Of a stretch of 64,000 nucleotides of DNA, positions 46,756 through 59,500 are shown piece after piece; position 1 is the stretch's first letter, and every line of letters starts with the position of its first letter. Source of the DNA: Neodiprion pinetum (Eukaryota > Arthropoda > Insecta > Hymenoptera > Diprionidae); assembly GCF_021155775.2 (NCBI RefSeq), contig NC_060233.1:16316537-16380536 (forward strand). Reading direction: 5' to 3'. The notes beneath the pieces were generated by a model. The model did no database searches. It saw only the letters and a list, made by a program, of their open reading frames with translations, and was not told the DNA's origin. Both the position numbers and the translations under genes were made by a program.

Positions 46756-46779
46756 GGGGGGGGGGGGGGGGGGGGGGGG
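46756..46779 (+). repeat. Run of 24 guanines
   Basis: An uninterrupted G24 in the element leader, about 100 bp before the gag ATG. It may form a G-quadruplex and its length is unreliable in assemblies. Confidence 0.85.
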
Positions 46780-46880
46780 AGACTAATTTTTGCTTGGCCT
46801 GCTAATACCTTTTGCGACTGCTTCCCTTTGTCGTGTGGAGCACGGCAGAGAAGATCTAACCAATCTCGTATTAAGTTAAA

Positions 46881-47180
46881 ATGGCAGAAGTAACCGTTGG
46901 CACGTGGTTACATAAAATGACGAACGACGAGCTCGAGTTGGCGTTAGCGACCGCGAGAGTTTTCTGTTTTCCACAGCGAACCGATTTCAGGGAAATTGGG
47001 GAGAGGCAGCCCCAATTGTAGGGCAGCATCACGGACTCGAACATTCCATAATCGATTTTACGCAATTATTGGCGGGAACATCCGCACCGCGGGTTGAATT
47101 TCGGTCGCTACCGATTGATCCCGCTTCCGTCCCCCGCAGCACAACACACGCCGCTATGCTTGCATGAACCCGGGATCCAG
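46881..47180 (+). pseudogene. Gag N-terminal remnant
   Basis: The ATG at 46881 gives MAEVTVGTWLHKMTNDELEL, then in-frame stops (near 47019 and 47050). It is placed as gag by position before the next frame. Confidence 0.45.
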
Positions 47181-47182
47181 TC

Positions 47183-47998
47183 ATGGAATCGCGGATGCGG
47201 GAAACTATTCGTGACATTCCGATAGCCTTGCGAGGCTGGAATTTAAAGTTTTCTGGCATTGGCGAGCCGAACTTAGAGGTCCCTTTGACGCGTTTAGAGG
47301 AGTGGCGGGAAATGTCCGAATTGAGTGAAGCCGATATGTTGAGTTCGCTCACAATGATTTTCTCGGGCGTGGCGTTAGAGTGGTTGAGGTGTGAGAGGGA
47401 TAGTTGGGTGACGTACGACGGAACGGTGGGGAATCGCGTGGAAGATCCTGCTAGGTCGCGGACACAAGGACCGCTGGTGCCGGTGACAGAATATTTAGTG
47501 AACGTTCGCGGACTGTTGAGACGGATGCCGCGTCCGTACACAATGGAGCAGCAGCTAGATCTAGCGTTTAAAAATCTGCGTCCCAAAATCCACGAAGTCC
47601 TGAGGAGGAGAGAAATTCGGAATTGGAGCGAATTGATCTACCTCGCAACCGAGTGGGAACGGAATCCATTGGTTTTCAAGGATTTGTTCACCCGGTGGGT
47701 GGAGGTGCTATTGAGGAAATCGAACGAAGCATTTGAAGACCTCGTGCTTTCGCGGTGGAGTACGCCGGAAGTATTTTTGACGGATAACGGCACGGAATTT
47801 GCGGATAGAGCCGTTGACGTTTTATGCACCGCAAACAATATTACCCACGTGAAGGTACCACCGTACCACGCGCAAGGTAACCCCGCGGAGAGGGTGAATC
47901 GCGTACTGAAGACCGTGATCGTATCATACATCGAGGTCGATCATTGTGATTGGGATGTGCATGTTCACGAATTTTGCTTTGCGTACAAAGTTTGCTAA
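47183..47998 (+). pseudogene. Gag fused in frame to integrase core
   Basis: One frame of 271 codons. Residues about 1-157 resemble a Ty3-type Gag helical domain (FSGIGEPNLEVPLTRLEEW, LSSLTMIFSGVALEWL, AFKNLRPKIHEVL). They run straight into an integrase core: DLFTRWVEVLL (first Asp), EVFLTDNGTEFADR (second Asp, residue 201) and YHAQGNPAERVNR (Glu 236). The order implies an internal deletion that removed protease, RT and RNase H yet kept the frame. The frame ends soon after, at KVC. Confidence 0.75.
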
Positions 47999-48045
47999 GA
48001 ATAAACCCTGGGTTTTGAAACCTAGGGCGCAATCTCAAACCACGG

Positions 48046-48461
48046 ATGCAGTTGCGACGACTGGTGGAGGGTCCAGCGGAAATTCCCGTGCCGCGCCCAG
48101 AAGTCTGGACAAAAAGAATGGCGAAGCTGAAAGAATTGCGCGATTTGGCGACAAAACATCTAGAGGAAGCCCACGATAGACAGGCGCGATATTATAACCG
48201 CAGTCATCGGGATTCATTCGTTTCGAAGTTGAGGATTTAGTATGGAAAAGAAATAGAGTCTTGTCGTTTACCGCCCAACAAGTAGCTGCGAAATTGGCTC
48301 CAAAATTCGCAGGCCCTTTTCGCGTTACGAGGGTAATTTCGCCGGTGGTGTATGAAATCGAAAATAGCGAAGGAAAAGGTCTCGGTAGGCATCGTATTAA
48401 GGATTTAAAGCCGTACGTGAAGTCTGAGGAAGCTTCGAGTAGCGACGGGGAAGAGCAATGA
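48046..48461 (+). pseudogene. Integrase C-terminal fragment
   Basis: Two frames (48046-48240 and 48261-48461) carry KHLEEAHDRQARYYNRSHRD and then KLAPKFAGPFRVTRVISPV and HRIKDLKPY. These are the linker and the SH3-like/GPY-type C-terminal module of gypsy integrases. A frameshift separates them. Confidence 0.75.
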
Positions 48462-48689
48462 GAGAGGTGACTTCTCAACCCTCAAATAACTTTTGTGTGA
48501 CGTTTGTGACGGCAATGGAATTCCCCTTAGTGGTTGGAAAAGCCGCCGAAGCCGCGGCGTTACTCCGCGGGATCCGCGACGCAGCCACGCTGGTGTAAAG
48601 GCCGGGACCCGGGGCGTTCACCCCACCCCTACCTCCAGCCCGTGAACCTTGACCACTGGGGGCACCACATGAGACATGGAGGAAGTGGC

Positions 48690-48850
48690 TGCCACCCGGT
48701 GCGTGTTTTAACTATTGGGAACAGGGGCATGGCTACCCGAGGTGCTATGCCAAGTTAGGAAAATTTTTCCGTCAATGTGGGTGGCCAGGGCACACAGACT
48801 TCACCTGCCCCACGTGCTGGCCCTGTCCAAGCGACAACCAAAAGTACTGA
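48690..48850 (+). pseudogene. Zinc-knuckle remnant with Cys-to-Tyr change
   Basis: The frame reads CFNYWEQGHGYPRC then KLGKFFRQCGWPGH and CPTCWPC, ending at TGA (48848-48850). It resembles insect Gag knuckles, but the second Cys of the first knuckle is Tyr. Its position after integrase is not normal. Confidence 0.5.
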
Positions 48851-49544
48851 TTCCGCGTCTCCGAGACTTGGCACCACGAGCGCGGGCTACCTTAGCGCCC
48901 CTCATGGATGACGCCCACCTGCAGGAGCACTGTGACAAGGTGCAACTCTTAGTGCTGACCCTCGCGAAACTGGGTCTAGATCGCGGACACAAGCGACTGA
49001 ATTAGATTACGCCATAAAATGTACACTTGATTATAGATATTAAGAATAAACCAATTCTTTTTGTATTTTGCAAATCAATTTTTATTGTGTTGTAATAGCA
49101 TTCCTGGCGGAGGTGATGGCTTTATGTTATTTCAGGTCGACAGCGAGTCCGAGCGTTCATACCGACGCATTGCCGTCTAGGAAGGAGCCAGTAATTCGCG
49201 AAGTAAAGCCCGAATCAGAAATTGAGTTATTATTTTGTGGTGAATTATTGTACAGAAAATTTTCATTTTTTTTTTTTTTTTTTTGTTTTGAGTATTTGTC
49301 CTGGCGCATTGTCGTCACTAATTTTAAGCTGCGGTCACCTCGAGGAGTTCGGCTCGCGGAAGATAGCGCTGGCGCTCTACCACCCCACGTTCCATCTAGG
49401 GGTGGAGGGGCGGGAATTTTTATGCGAGTTCCAAGTCGCTCTCCGAACCCTAGGCGGAACCTAGATTCGCGATCGCAATCGCGCGTAATTTCGAAACAGA
49501 GCGCCAGGCCGAGAGTCACGCGTCCGAAACTCTGAGAGGGGACA

Positions 49545-51222
49545 CTTTACAGGCTGGCGAATTAGACTTGACACGAATTTTGTTTATTTTTTGTTTCGAA
49601 TAATTGCAACACCAGATAAGGGATCAGCGACAAATTCAACGGCGTCATAGGACCACAGTCGAGGAGAATTGCAACAAGAGAAGGGCCTCACACGAGGCTA
49701 CGGAAGGAGCACCAACGTAGAGCTCTGCCGCGAGGAAAACCAAAGCGGACGAGATTCCCGTTGTTGGCCAGCGAGCCGTAGCTTTCCCTCCCACGCTAAC
49801 GTCATATACATAGACTTATATATAGAATTGACTGAGTACACTGACAATTTCCCTTGTCCCCTGAACGCCTGTCGTTGTTGGTGCTGTCTCTTTCTCTCTT
49901 ATGGGGTTTTACGCCCTACTCCTCTCTCAATATCGCCCATGGTAGGGGAATCAAGCACTGGAGGGGAAGAGAAAAGCCAGTGAGGGGCAGTTGCAGGTTG
50001 TGCCATCCTACATATCCCCACCCCGAGATCGCTAGAAAGAGATAGCCGTATCAACTACGGGTGTAAAACAAGGATAGCATCAAAAACGGCGGAATCAAGG
50101 TTCAGGGGACACTCGCTCCGACCTAACGCTCAGTCTACGTCATATATGAGTCTATGGTCATATAGCCTCGCGAAGCTGTCACCACGCCACTACCGAACGA
50201 TGGAACACCGGAGAACCAGACAGCCAACCAGCGTTCCGCGACAGCGGAAGTCAACGATAGCAAAGAATTTCATAAGACGAAAACCGATTAGATCATGAGA
50301 ATGTTTCACGATTGTTAGCGCCTATGTTCAAAGCATGTTCGGCTCTCAGCTCCGATTAGCGAAGCTCTTGATTTGAGTCCTGGCGTTGTTCAAGGAAAGA
50401 ATAGAAATTTAAAAGTCGAATCTAGAGACGTATTTGTGGAACAGAGTTCGTTGCGTTTGCTGTTAAAGATTAGCGTAACTGAAGTTTGAAAATTGGACTG
50501 GAGGATTGTTGGTGTGGCTGCGGAGCGGCAAGCAAGCGCTATTGATTCTTAGCGAACCGGTTTCGAGGGCGATTAAGATCGGCGCACCGATCAACGGTTG
50601 GCCATTTTATAATTGCGTTACGACAGCTTCGAAATTTGTTTGCCGATCTCCTTGTTTGGTCGCCGTAGCCTGAGTTCTCGCGATAACGCGTAGAGTCAAT
50701 TTTGTTCATGTAAAGTGTAGAGTAGAGTCACGGTTTTGAGTTGAATCATTTTTGTTTTCAAATTGAGTGCAGCCAAATTCAGCTGCACCGGGTTTCGTCG
50801 AGTTTGCGTATGTAAAAAGTGTCACCTCTCGTGTAGGTCGAATTTTGAATTACTTTTTTTTTATTTCTGTATCACCGCTATTGTAAAATGTATTATTTTA
50901 TTTGATTTTTGTTAATTAGTGTGCTGTTGTCGAGTTACTCTCTCTCTCTCTGTCTCTCTCTCTCCAAAAACTATCCCTTCCCTCTCCGCGGTACCAAGTT
51001 ACCGAGAATATTCCCGAGGGTTAGCGAAGATAAAGATTTCGAGGCGTGTTGACCACGCCAGGCGCTCAACAGAATCTGGCGATATATTTTTTTTTTTTAA
51101 TCACATTTGTTTTCCAGCTAACATTGCGGGCCGCCTTTTATTATTGTGAAACTAGAAATTATTGTGTACGCGGTGAGTTCTCGCTCACTTCTCCAGGTGG
51201 CTGAGGTACCATAAAAATCACG
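49545..51222 (+). repeat. 3' LTR (approximate)
   Basis: It starts after the purine tract at 49534-49542 and ends near ATCACGTCA at about 51222. It contains a CT microsatellite (50938-50964) and the shared TAAAATGTATTATTTTATTT block. Confidence 0.6.
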
Positions 51223-51246
51223 TCATACTATGTATTTCATACTTGC

Positions 51247-51405
51247 CAGAGGTTGGCAGGGTTCTGGACAAGATGGCCACTGTGGAGGACAAGGTTCAGG
51301 AGGAGGACAGCCGTAAGCTGGGCAATGGAAACGAGGTGGTCTACAATGATAGCAAGGTGGAGGTAAAGTGCTCGTTTTTTTTTCATTACTTTCTTCGCAC
51401 AACAT
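51247..51405 (-). CDS. First exon of a Pro/Cys-rich protein
   Basis: The ATG at 51405 (MLCEESNEKKTSTLPPPCYH) gives 53 codons rich in Pro and Cys (RFHCPAYGC, PEPCPPQW, PSCPEPCQPL). The exon stops at CTG followed by GCAAGTATG, a good GC-type donor. Without splicing, a stop follows seven codons later (51223). The donor is phase 0 and the 3' LTR of a transposon begins within about 25 bp of it. The phase-0 terminal exon at 27592-27362 has the same composition and is the best partner, which would make the intron 23.7 kb of inserted elements. Alternatively it is a single-exon 60-aa gene. Confidence 0.6.
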
Positions 51406-52306
51406 TTTTCGGTTTTTAATTTATATCCTCTTACCCACCTGCGGTAACGGGAGAGAAATTTTTCTTTAAAAAATTATACATCGTACGAACATCTAACGTA
51501 TTTTTCTTTCTTGAACAATTTTTTTAATTCAAGTATAACGCTGTGTATCGTATTCAAACTTTGGCCGGCAATGAGTGTAATAGCTGACTCAACATAAAAC
51601 ACCTGTTAATATCTAGATTGTATCTTAAGGAAATGCTGTATTTAAATCAGAATAAAATCAAATGAATTTTGAAACATATATACAGAAAATAGCCCACGTA
51701 CCTGTAATTTTAGATGTTAACCTTATCTGTCGATGTTCAGGTTTCACCAGACATTGAATTGTTATACTATACGTATAACTCACATTTATAAATAATATAT
51801 TATATTTGGATAATTAAAAAATTAAGTGAAGTTCGTGTTCGAAGTTATTAATTTCTTACGGAAAATTTAAAATTTTGCTTTCTGAGAGAGTATGTTTTAT
51901 ACAGACTAGATCGTGGACTAGATGCTCGATCGAAAGTTTACCGTCATTTTCTTATATCTCGTCATCGTTTGTTTCACAGGCAACGTCGTTTTATCGACAG
52001 CAAAATTTTTGCATTCATGGCGGTGTAATTTAAAAAAAAAAAAAAACGGACATCTGTTCAAAAATTCACCGAAATCTATTTATTTCTATACCTACCAATA
52101 CATTATATACCAATACATATTGAAAACTGAAAATAATCAACTAAAACATCAAAAGTGATTTTTTTTCGATTTGGTTGTTCTTCAAACATCAACTAGATAT
52201 TAACTTAAAATTTATTCATGGTTTCGATCTTATCATGTACAGTTTGTAGCTAGTTGATCATCATAACAATTAAGCACTTTTACAAGTTGTTAAATATCGA
52301 AATTTG

Positions 52307-53501
52307 TCATCTTCTGCGAACCGATTTCTCGCAACAATTGACGAATTTCAGATCGCAGCATATCGGCGGCGGGGGTGGCGACGGAGGAGGAGGACAGGAT
52401 GGGATAGCTGGAAAATAGCAGGGCTCGTACGTCGACCTTAAGGCATAAGGATTTGCGATTAGGCTTGTGTTGGTAAGTTACTATGCTCATTGGAGAAAAT
52501 GCCCTGAATCCTTGTCTACTAAAACTCTAAAAAGGATTCTGAAAGACCTTATGCAGCAAAGACTATGCAAGATGGATGAGACAATCAGAAGTTTCCGCAA
52601 ATTTTTACCGAAACTTGAAATAATATTTCATTACATAATAAATGAGGATTTAACATTCCTCAGGAATAATATTAGATCACTTGTTTGTAATACCAATCTT
52701 TTTCTAAATGTCGGAGCATTTCAAAGCATTTTTTACATCCGCAATATTCAATTATTTTATCAACAAGTTATCAGAGAATTTTTATGCACTGTTCTCACAG
52801 AGTATGCAATGTTGCACAAATATTACTACAATTTTTTTCTATTGCAGTTGATATGGAGTAGTTGCAGGCATGTTCCAACAATATCGCTGCAATATATCGA
52901 TACAGCAATTGTAACTGCAAGGCTAAAAAAATATCGAAACAATATTGCCATGATACTTCAAATACGTTGCAGGAATATTGCAGTAATGTTGCTGTAGTAA
53001 TTCTAGCTTGTAACAATACTGCTAGAGTATTTCTATATTACAGCAGATTCTTGTGCCATTTCTGTATCACAGGAACATACTGTTATATTTTTGTAGTTCA
53101 ATTGCAGCTACTAAGTTGATAGAGAATTGCCGGATTATTGCTATAATATTTCTACTTTGCAACGGTATCGCTATAATAATCCTATATCTCAGCAATATTG
53201 GTCCAATATTTCTGCATCGTGATTTTTCCTGCAACATTGTAGGAATGTAACAATAATATTTCTATATCGTTGCAATATCACAACAACATTTCTTCATACT
53301 AATAAAAATATCTAATCTTTCAGGCCGAATTTACCTGTTACACGTGTAGGTGAGCTGATACTTGACTTTTGACTCCCCTGAGCACGGAGTTCCAGACGGT
53401 GGACAACGCGGACAGATTAGAGCACTCCGCGGCAATTTTTGCCGACAACGTGACGGCACGCTCGGAGGATACTTATTGAATATTTCCAGTAGCTCAGACA
53501 T
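52307..53501 (-). CDS. Two-exon Pro/Cys-rich protein (98 aa)
   Basis: Exon 1 is 53501-53335: ATG (MSELLEIFNKYPPSVPSRCR) through CPRCPPSGTPC to YTCN plus two bases, donor GTAAAT. Exon 2 is 52436-52307: acceptor CCTTAAG, then the completing base, STYEPCYFPAIPSCPPPP, a run of Pro, ICCDLKFVNCCEKSVRRR and TGA. The phase-2 join is consistent. No signal peptide is seen. It shares Pro/Cys style, short length and orientation with the neighbour at 51247-51405, so the two look like tandem members of a small family. Function is unknown; a structural role is plausible, as with Cys/Pro-rich sperm or cuticle proteins. The open frame extends upstream of the ATG, so an additional 5' exon is possible. Confidence 0.65.
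52790..53290. repeat. Second GCAATATT repeat tract, inside the intron of the Pro/Cys gene
   Basis: Irregular repeats of AATATTGC, GCAATATATC, TTGCAGGAATATTGCAGT and TTTCTATATT. They resemble 12285-12800 and account for the plus-strand open frame 52467-52997. Confidence 0.6.
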
Positions 53502-56500
53502 AATATCTTTCTTATTATTAATCAACTGCTTCAATATTAATCAAGAACGGAAAATATTTTACATACTTTTCCTTTTACTCTCTAATAATTTTGTTAAATA
53601 TCGTATTTCAAAATTTGTGTTGGCCATTAATTTTTTAAGGTTAGTTTTTGGGTTATTCAAATCGAAAATACGTGAATGTCAATTGTGCGATCATAACCGT
53701 TTCATAAGTTAATAGTTGAAACTCATTCAAATTCATTATTCTATGCACTAGGTGTTTCAAAACAGTAATATCAAAGTTTACGAAGTTGTAGGGGATGCCA
53801 AAACAAAACAAAATTAACGCCCGCAGGCAACTTCCCGTGCACGCCTGCGTGTCGTGTTGTCTACACTTTTGGCTGATATGCCTATGGCTTATACCCCGAA
53901 TGACCGTCACGTGAGTTGATCGGCGAAAGCAGCAGCATGAGAAGCAGGTATGCGCGAAGAGTTGCCTATCTGCAGGCGTCAATTCGCAACTATTCGGCCT
54001 GAATTGACTAAATTGAACCGACAAAGGGCGCTTGCGAAAAATGTCTTGACGCAATGTCCTCTCCAACCTTCTAAGGCTTGATACGACTATTCTGAACTAT
54101 CCTGTACTGCGGCATTTTTGCGGATACTCCAGTGAATAAAAAAATAAATAAATAGAAGCTTTTGCATTATTTATAATATATTACTTTAATGGATCAGGTA
54201 AGGAACACACTGACTCTCATATACTTATATGTAATCACAACAGATATTATTATCGACCGCAGGTATTTTTATACAGAGGCAACTAATACATTGCGATACA
54301 AGGTATTTTGAAAAATATTATACACGTTCATTAAATCATACGTCGCTGATTTTAGTAAATCATCTTACTCTCTGTTTTCTTTTTCACTCCTAAAGTCTCT
54401 CTCTTTTTCCCTATTTCTTTCTGTCTCGTATTCGTTTCTCCCACGATCTGCCGTATTATTTACACGCACCAGCTATAAAAGCGGGTACAAAATGAATCCA
54501 AGATTCAAATTGCCTGCCTAAACAATCGAATCAGATGAAACGACTTCGAGTTAACTATTCATGCGGCATGCGCAAAGCATGCGATATTTTTCCATCGAGT
54601 TTTATTAACTTTTCAACACTGCATTATACTTATAAGAGAACAAGTAACACAATTCTGTTTATATCTTTATCTTTTGATTTGTATGTATTGGTCTTTTCGT
54701 AGAATATAGCAATTATTAGCATAGTTTGTTGTTTTTTTTTTTCCTGTTTCTGTTCTTAATTCATATTACACCAACTTAATATAAAATCGTCTATAACGAA
54801 TTCAATTTTAACGATTTCTATAAATCAGAATTTATATTGAAGTAATTATTCGCTCCGTCAAAGTAGACAAATCGAATATCGACCGAACTCTGAATATTAT
54901 AGTTGCCTATATCGTTTTCCAATCATTATACATAATACATAAGATACAATTCCTAGTTTATATACCATTATATCATACATAATCGAAGAAATAAATTGCA
55001 TATTTTATATATTATGTATAATAATATTTAAGACATTAACAAATAGCAATCGTAATATATTATATTATCAGTGTTATATCAGGTATATATGTGTATGCAA
55101 ATACACTTTCTCAGTTACCGTACATCGCACAAGATTTATATATTTATTTATTTATAACCCTAACGTTGATTTGGAAAAAGAAAGACTCATTTCTCCAATG
55201 GACGTTTTTCGCTAAATAAGCTATCCTGTATAATATATTATTTAAGTACATATTCTTTCATTTTCGATTAACGTTCGATATGTAGGTAACTTAAGTACCT
55301 CAAATAAGTACCACCAACTTCATTTGTGCTAACGACTCTATAAATATTATCGATTGTATTCGTACATCTCCTCAATCGAATATGAATACAGTTATTTGAA
55401 TTCGATTTAGAAACGAAAATATTGTTGAAATGTTCGAAAAATTGCTTTTTCTTCCATTCGATCAATGTGCAATTATGACTTCATCCCAACACCCATTAGA
55501 ATTACAGTAGATAGATATTTTTATGTCATCAATAATCATAATAATATTAAGAATAATTATGATAATAATAGTTGAGGCAGATTTTTGCGATGAATAAAAA
55601 AGAGTAGTATGTGCAATGATGAAATGAAAACTAGCATCTATTTACAACGATTATCAATTTACAATCAGCTTCCGTTCATTTTACCAAAAATATGGTACTG
55701 AGGCAGATTTTTTATTACGTAAAACTTAACGATTAAAATAAAAAATAAATAAAGAAATCGTCGAAATATCGCAATAATGTTAATGATCATGTGTTAGGAA
55801 TTTGCGCAAAAATGTACCTCGTGAGAATACTATTAGGAATGTAATACTATTATATATATTTTCGTGAGCAGTGGAAAAACTGCTATAAATTAACAATTGC
55901 TCTATTTTCAAATCTATTTTTCTGTTAGTTTGTTTCTTTGTGTTTTTGTAACACGAGCAATAATATTGATAATCAGCATCATTATATGTATGTATATTAA
56001 TTATAAGTTAAATTTGTTCACTTATTTGTTAGTTGCTAATAACATGTATAATACATTAATGTGTTAATTAATTTTAATATTAACTATGTTTGCAATATAT
56101 TATAAACAAGTATTCTATTTACAATGCATACATCGCTGATATATGTATAATATAATAATGTATAATGTAGATATATATAGTGTATATAATATATATATTT
56201 GACTGCCTCAAAAAAAAAACTTTTTTTATTTTCGACCTCCAGCTTCACGAAATCATAGTTCATAACATAATATTGAACGTCGTGAAAGAAAATCGCGGTG
56301 TGATTTTTTTAAGAGGTGCCGCATCGAGATTTTGTAATTCCCATTTGATTAACACGTAAGAAATCCAATTCTGACGGTCGGAGAGAGATAATAATTTTTC
56401 GAAAAGGCGAAAAACCACGTTTTACGCAATGTTGAATCACTCGAAGATCGTGCGATTAAAAAATTTCTCCGACACGGCGATTCGAAGAAAACATATAAAC

Positions 56501-59500
56501 TGTCAAGCGCTACTATATAGAGTTCCGTTCGTTACATAGAAAAATTATTATCTCCCTCCAACCGTCAGAATTGGATTTCTTACGTGTTAATCAAATGGGA
56601 ATTACAAAATCTCGATGCGACACCTCGTAAAAAAATCGCACGGCGATTTCCTTTCACGAGGTTCAATATTATGTTACAAACTATGATTTCATGAAGCTGG
56701 AGATCGAAAAAAAAAATGGTTTTCTTTTGAAGCAGTCTAATATATGTACCCTAATTCATAAAAAAAAAATCTGATATTCGTAATAATCAATTTAAATTCT
56801 TGCCCATTTTCCCTTCAAATGATTTAAGTAATTCGTTTTCCTCTCAACTTAAAAATAAGTTTTAATCATTATTGCGTTCCAACTATTAGTCGGTCACTCA
56901 ATTGTTATAAATGATATCAAAAATTTTCAATACTATTCACGCCTTTTTCGAAATTGCAGTTAGACAGAGAGAGCAGATTATAACCAACATTTTTACTGTT
57001 GTAGTTAATACGGTAATATTGATACGGTGCGGCTATATTGTGCGATCATCATTAATCATCTAGATTCTAACAGGTGTTACATTTATCTTGAGTTAAACAT
57101 ATTTCATACAACTATTTATTACTGAATTTCGAATAACTGCAAGTTTGCAGTAATTATTTTTTATCATAATATGTTATAGCCACAAATTTAGAACTATTAC
57201 AAACTTTTTTTTATTAGAATTTGAAACAATGCTGAGTGATCACACTACCGATATTCTATATGTCATATTAAGTATATTTTGCTCAAGTTTGAAAAACAAT
57301 ATAACACGGTGATTCACAGAATTCCGAATAAAAATAATCCAACATTTCAATTTTTCGTTTATAAGTACTGGCCTGTTATCATTTTAACTCGTCATAGTTA
57401 TTACGGCGAATTAATCGACACTCTTTATACTCGACAGAATGTCAAAATGTCTCAGCAGAAAATAGCGTTATTGATTTTTTACTAAGGCACTATAAAAAAT
57501 ATAACGGTACACTACAAATTGTGTATGTTGACTTTACACGTCGGACAAGAAGAAGGTTCCCCTTTTTGTATAACGCATTATTGAGTTTTGAAATCTACAA
57601 GAAGCAGATACTTTTTTCAACAACGATAAATTCAAACCACAGCATGGAGACAGTCTGTCAAATCAGTATCTCAATGACCGCTGTATCGATTTCAAGTTTT
57701 CCGGTATTATAAAAACAGTGTCTGTTTTGAATTTAGAGAAAATAGATTATTTCACCTTTTGATTGATCTGTAAAAACTTCAGAAGATCAGTTGCGCAGCA
57801 TTGTATATATATTATTCTTACGACATTTAATTTCGTGCGACATTTATAATATTCTTTACTTGTTCATATCTGGTGATATTATTATGAATGTTTCTATATC
57901 GATGCATCGTAGCGATATAATTATTCTTCAATTCGTGATCTAACTGTTATATAAGAATGATCTCTATATAACTAATTGCTATACGGTGCACTTTCTTTAA
58001 GTAGGGTACCTAAATTTGACAATTTTCTCGAGCTTTTTTATGATAACAATTATTCAAAGAAAAATACTGCCGTAAAAATTTCATCTTCTGCAATTATTCA
58101 AATCCTACATCACCAACAACGATTTTTTAACAACTTTTCACTAAAATTAAACACGTGTTACATATTTACTATATTGCAGTTTTATTCCCTCAATTCTACA
58201 ACCGCGTCTGCTGCTCTTTACGGTATTATCTTTACGCTTGGATCGGCTATTAAAGCTTCTATCACAGAAATTATATCGGTAACGAGCGTTGCAAGATAAA
58301 ACCGATATATTCTGAACAATATTCTCTCTTTCTTGGATCTGCAATGTGTGGCATTAGGGATGAATGAGCCGCGCTGTCATAATCAAAAATTAAAAATAGA
58401 AAAAACCGTTTAAAAGATTTGCAACCTTATTTGTGCCAAGGATAGTGAACACGAATAAAAAACATATCTTTACTATATAACAGAAACAATTCCACGAAAT
58501 TTCGATTAACACAGGTTGATGTATCCACATTATGAAAAATGGTTTTTTAGTTAGAACGTTTAAAATGATTAAACCGGTTCTTTTTTCCATTCTAATGTTT
58601 CGGGTTTATTGTCTTCCCCACAGGAATCTTTCAAAGATCTCTTGAAACAAATTTTATGAAAAATTGTGTCCATAATGGATAAAAATATATTTGCATAAGC
58701 ATGGTAAGACAGATTTTCGTTAACAATTACATTGTGCGTTATAACTGTACTATAAGGAACGATTCCTTGAATTTTTCTCGGATAATTTTTGGGGATCTGG
58801 TCAGTGATCAAAATGAGCCTGAAAGCGTTAATATCGGATAACAAACTGCAGAATTTAATTATTTTGAACATTCCAACTATAAAAGTATTTCTCAAGTCTT
58901 TAATATCTCTGCTTTTTTTATAGGAATCCGCTCAGAACTGTTTCTATTTCATAGCAAGAACACATCACTGGAGACTTATAAAACGATTGTTTCTCATTTA
59001 TTAAATTCTGAACCAGACGATACGAATCATTCGTCCTGAATAATTGTCACGCTGCTTTTCATTACATCGATATGATAATTAAGACTGGAGAAGCAACTCC
59101 CATTGATAATACTAAAACATATCGCAAGCGACGGACGTAAATATCCGCGATGAACTCGAATCAGCCCGCGGAATTACCACCTTGATATACGTTACTAATG
59201 ATTAATTTTGCTTTGATCCTGCAATGATATAAACATCAACCCTGCAAACCGTGAGATCGATACCTCACATCACGACATTATACCAAAATGAACGAATGGT
59301 AATATGTATAAACGAGGTTGAAAATATATAAAATTTAGGCACGTAAAGATTGCGAATGGAAAGTTCGCCATACAAATGGATACAAATGGGTATAAATGAG
59401 CTTTAGAAACTCCCAACATCGCATAAACTAAACGGTTCATAGAGAATTTGACACAGACTGGATTGCATCAACCGATTTTCAATAACGAAAAATCTGCAGA

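Larger units (their letters stand above)
44560..51222 (+). mobile_element. Decayed Ty3/gypsy-type LTR element, non-autonomous
   Basis: Two diverged long LTR-like regions (about 44560-46132 and about 49545-51222) share AATATTCCCGAGGGTTAGCG, AAGATTTCGAGGCGTGTTGA and TACGCGGT(A/G)AGTTCTCG. Between them lie broken gag, a gag-integrase fusion, an integrase C-terminal piece and a zinc-knuckle remnant. TGACGCCTAACGTGGAGC at 46136-46153 is a plausible decayed primer site and GAGAGGGGA at 49534-49542 a plausible polypurine tract. PR, RT and RNase H are absent. Boundaries are approximate. Confidence 0.7.

Noticed and set aside
49068..49535. 155-codon frame before the 3' LTR
   Set aside because: It crosses a T-rich run and purine tract without any element domain. 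Env-like features (signal peptide, cleavage site, membrane span) are absent.
52467..52997. 176-codon plus-strand frame
   Set aside because: It lies over the GCAATATT repeats and the intron of the minus-strand Pro/Cys gene. There is no domain, and composition follows the repeat.
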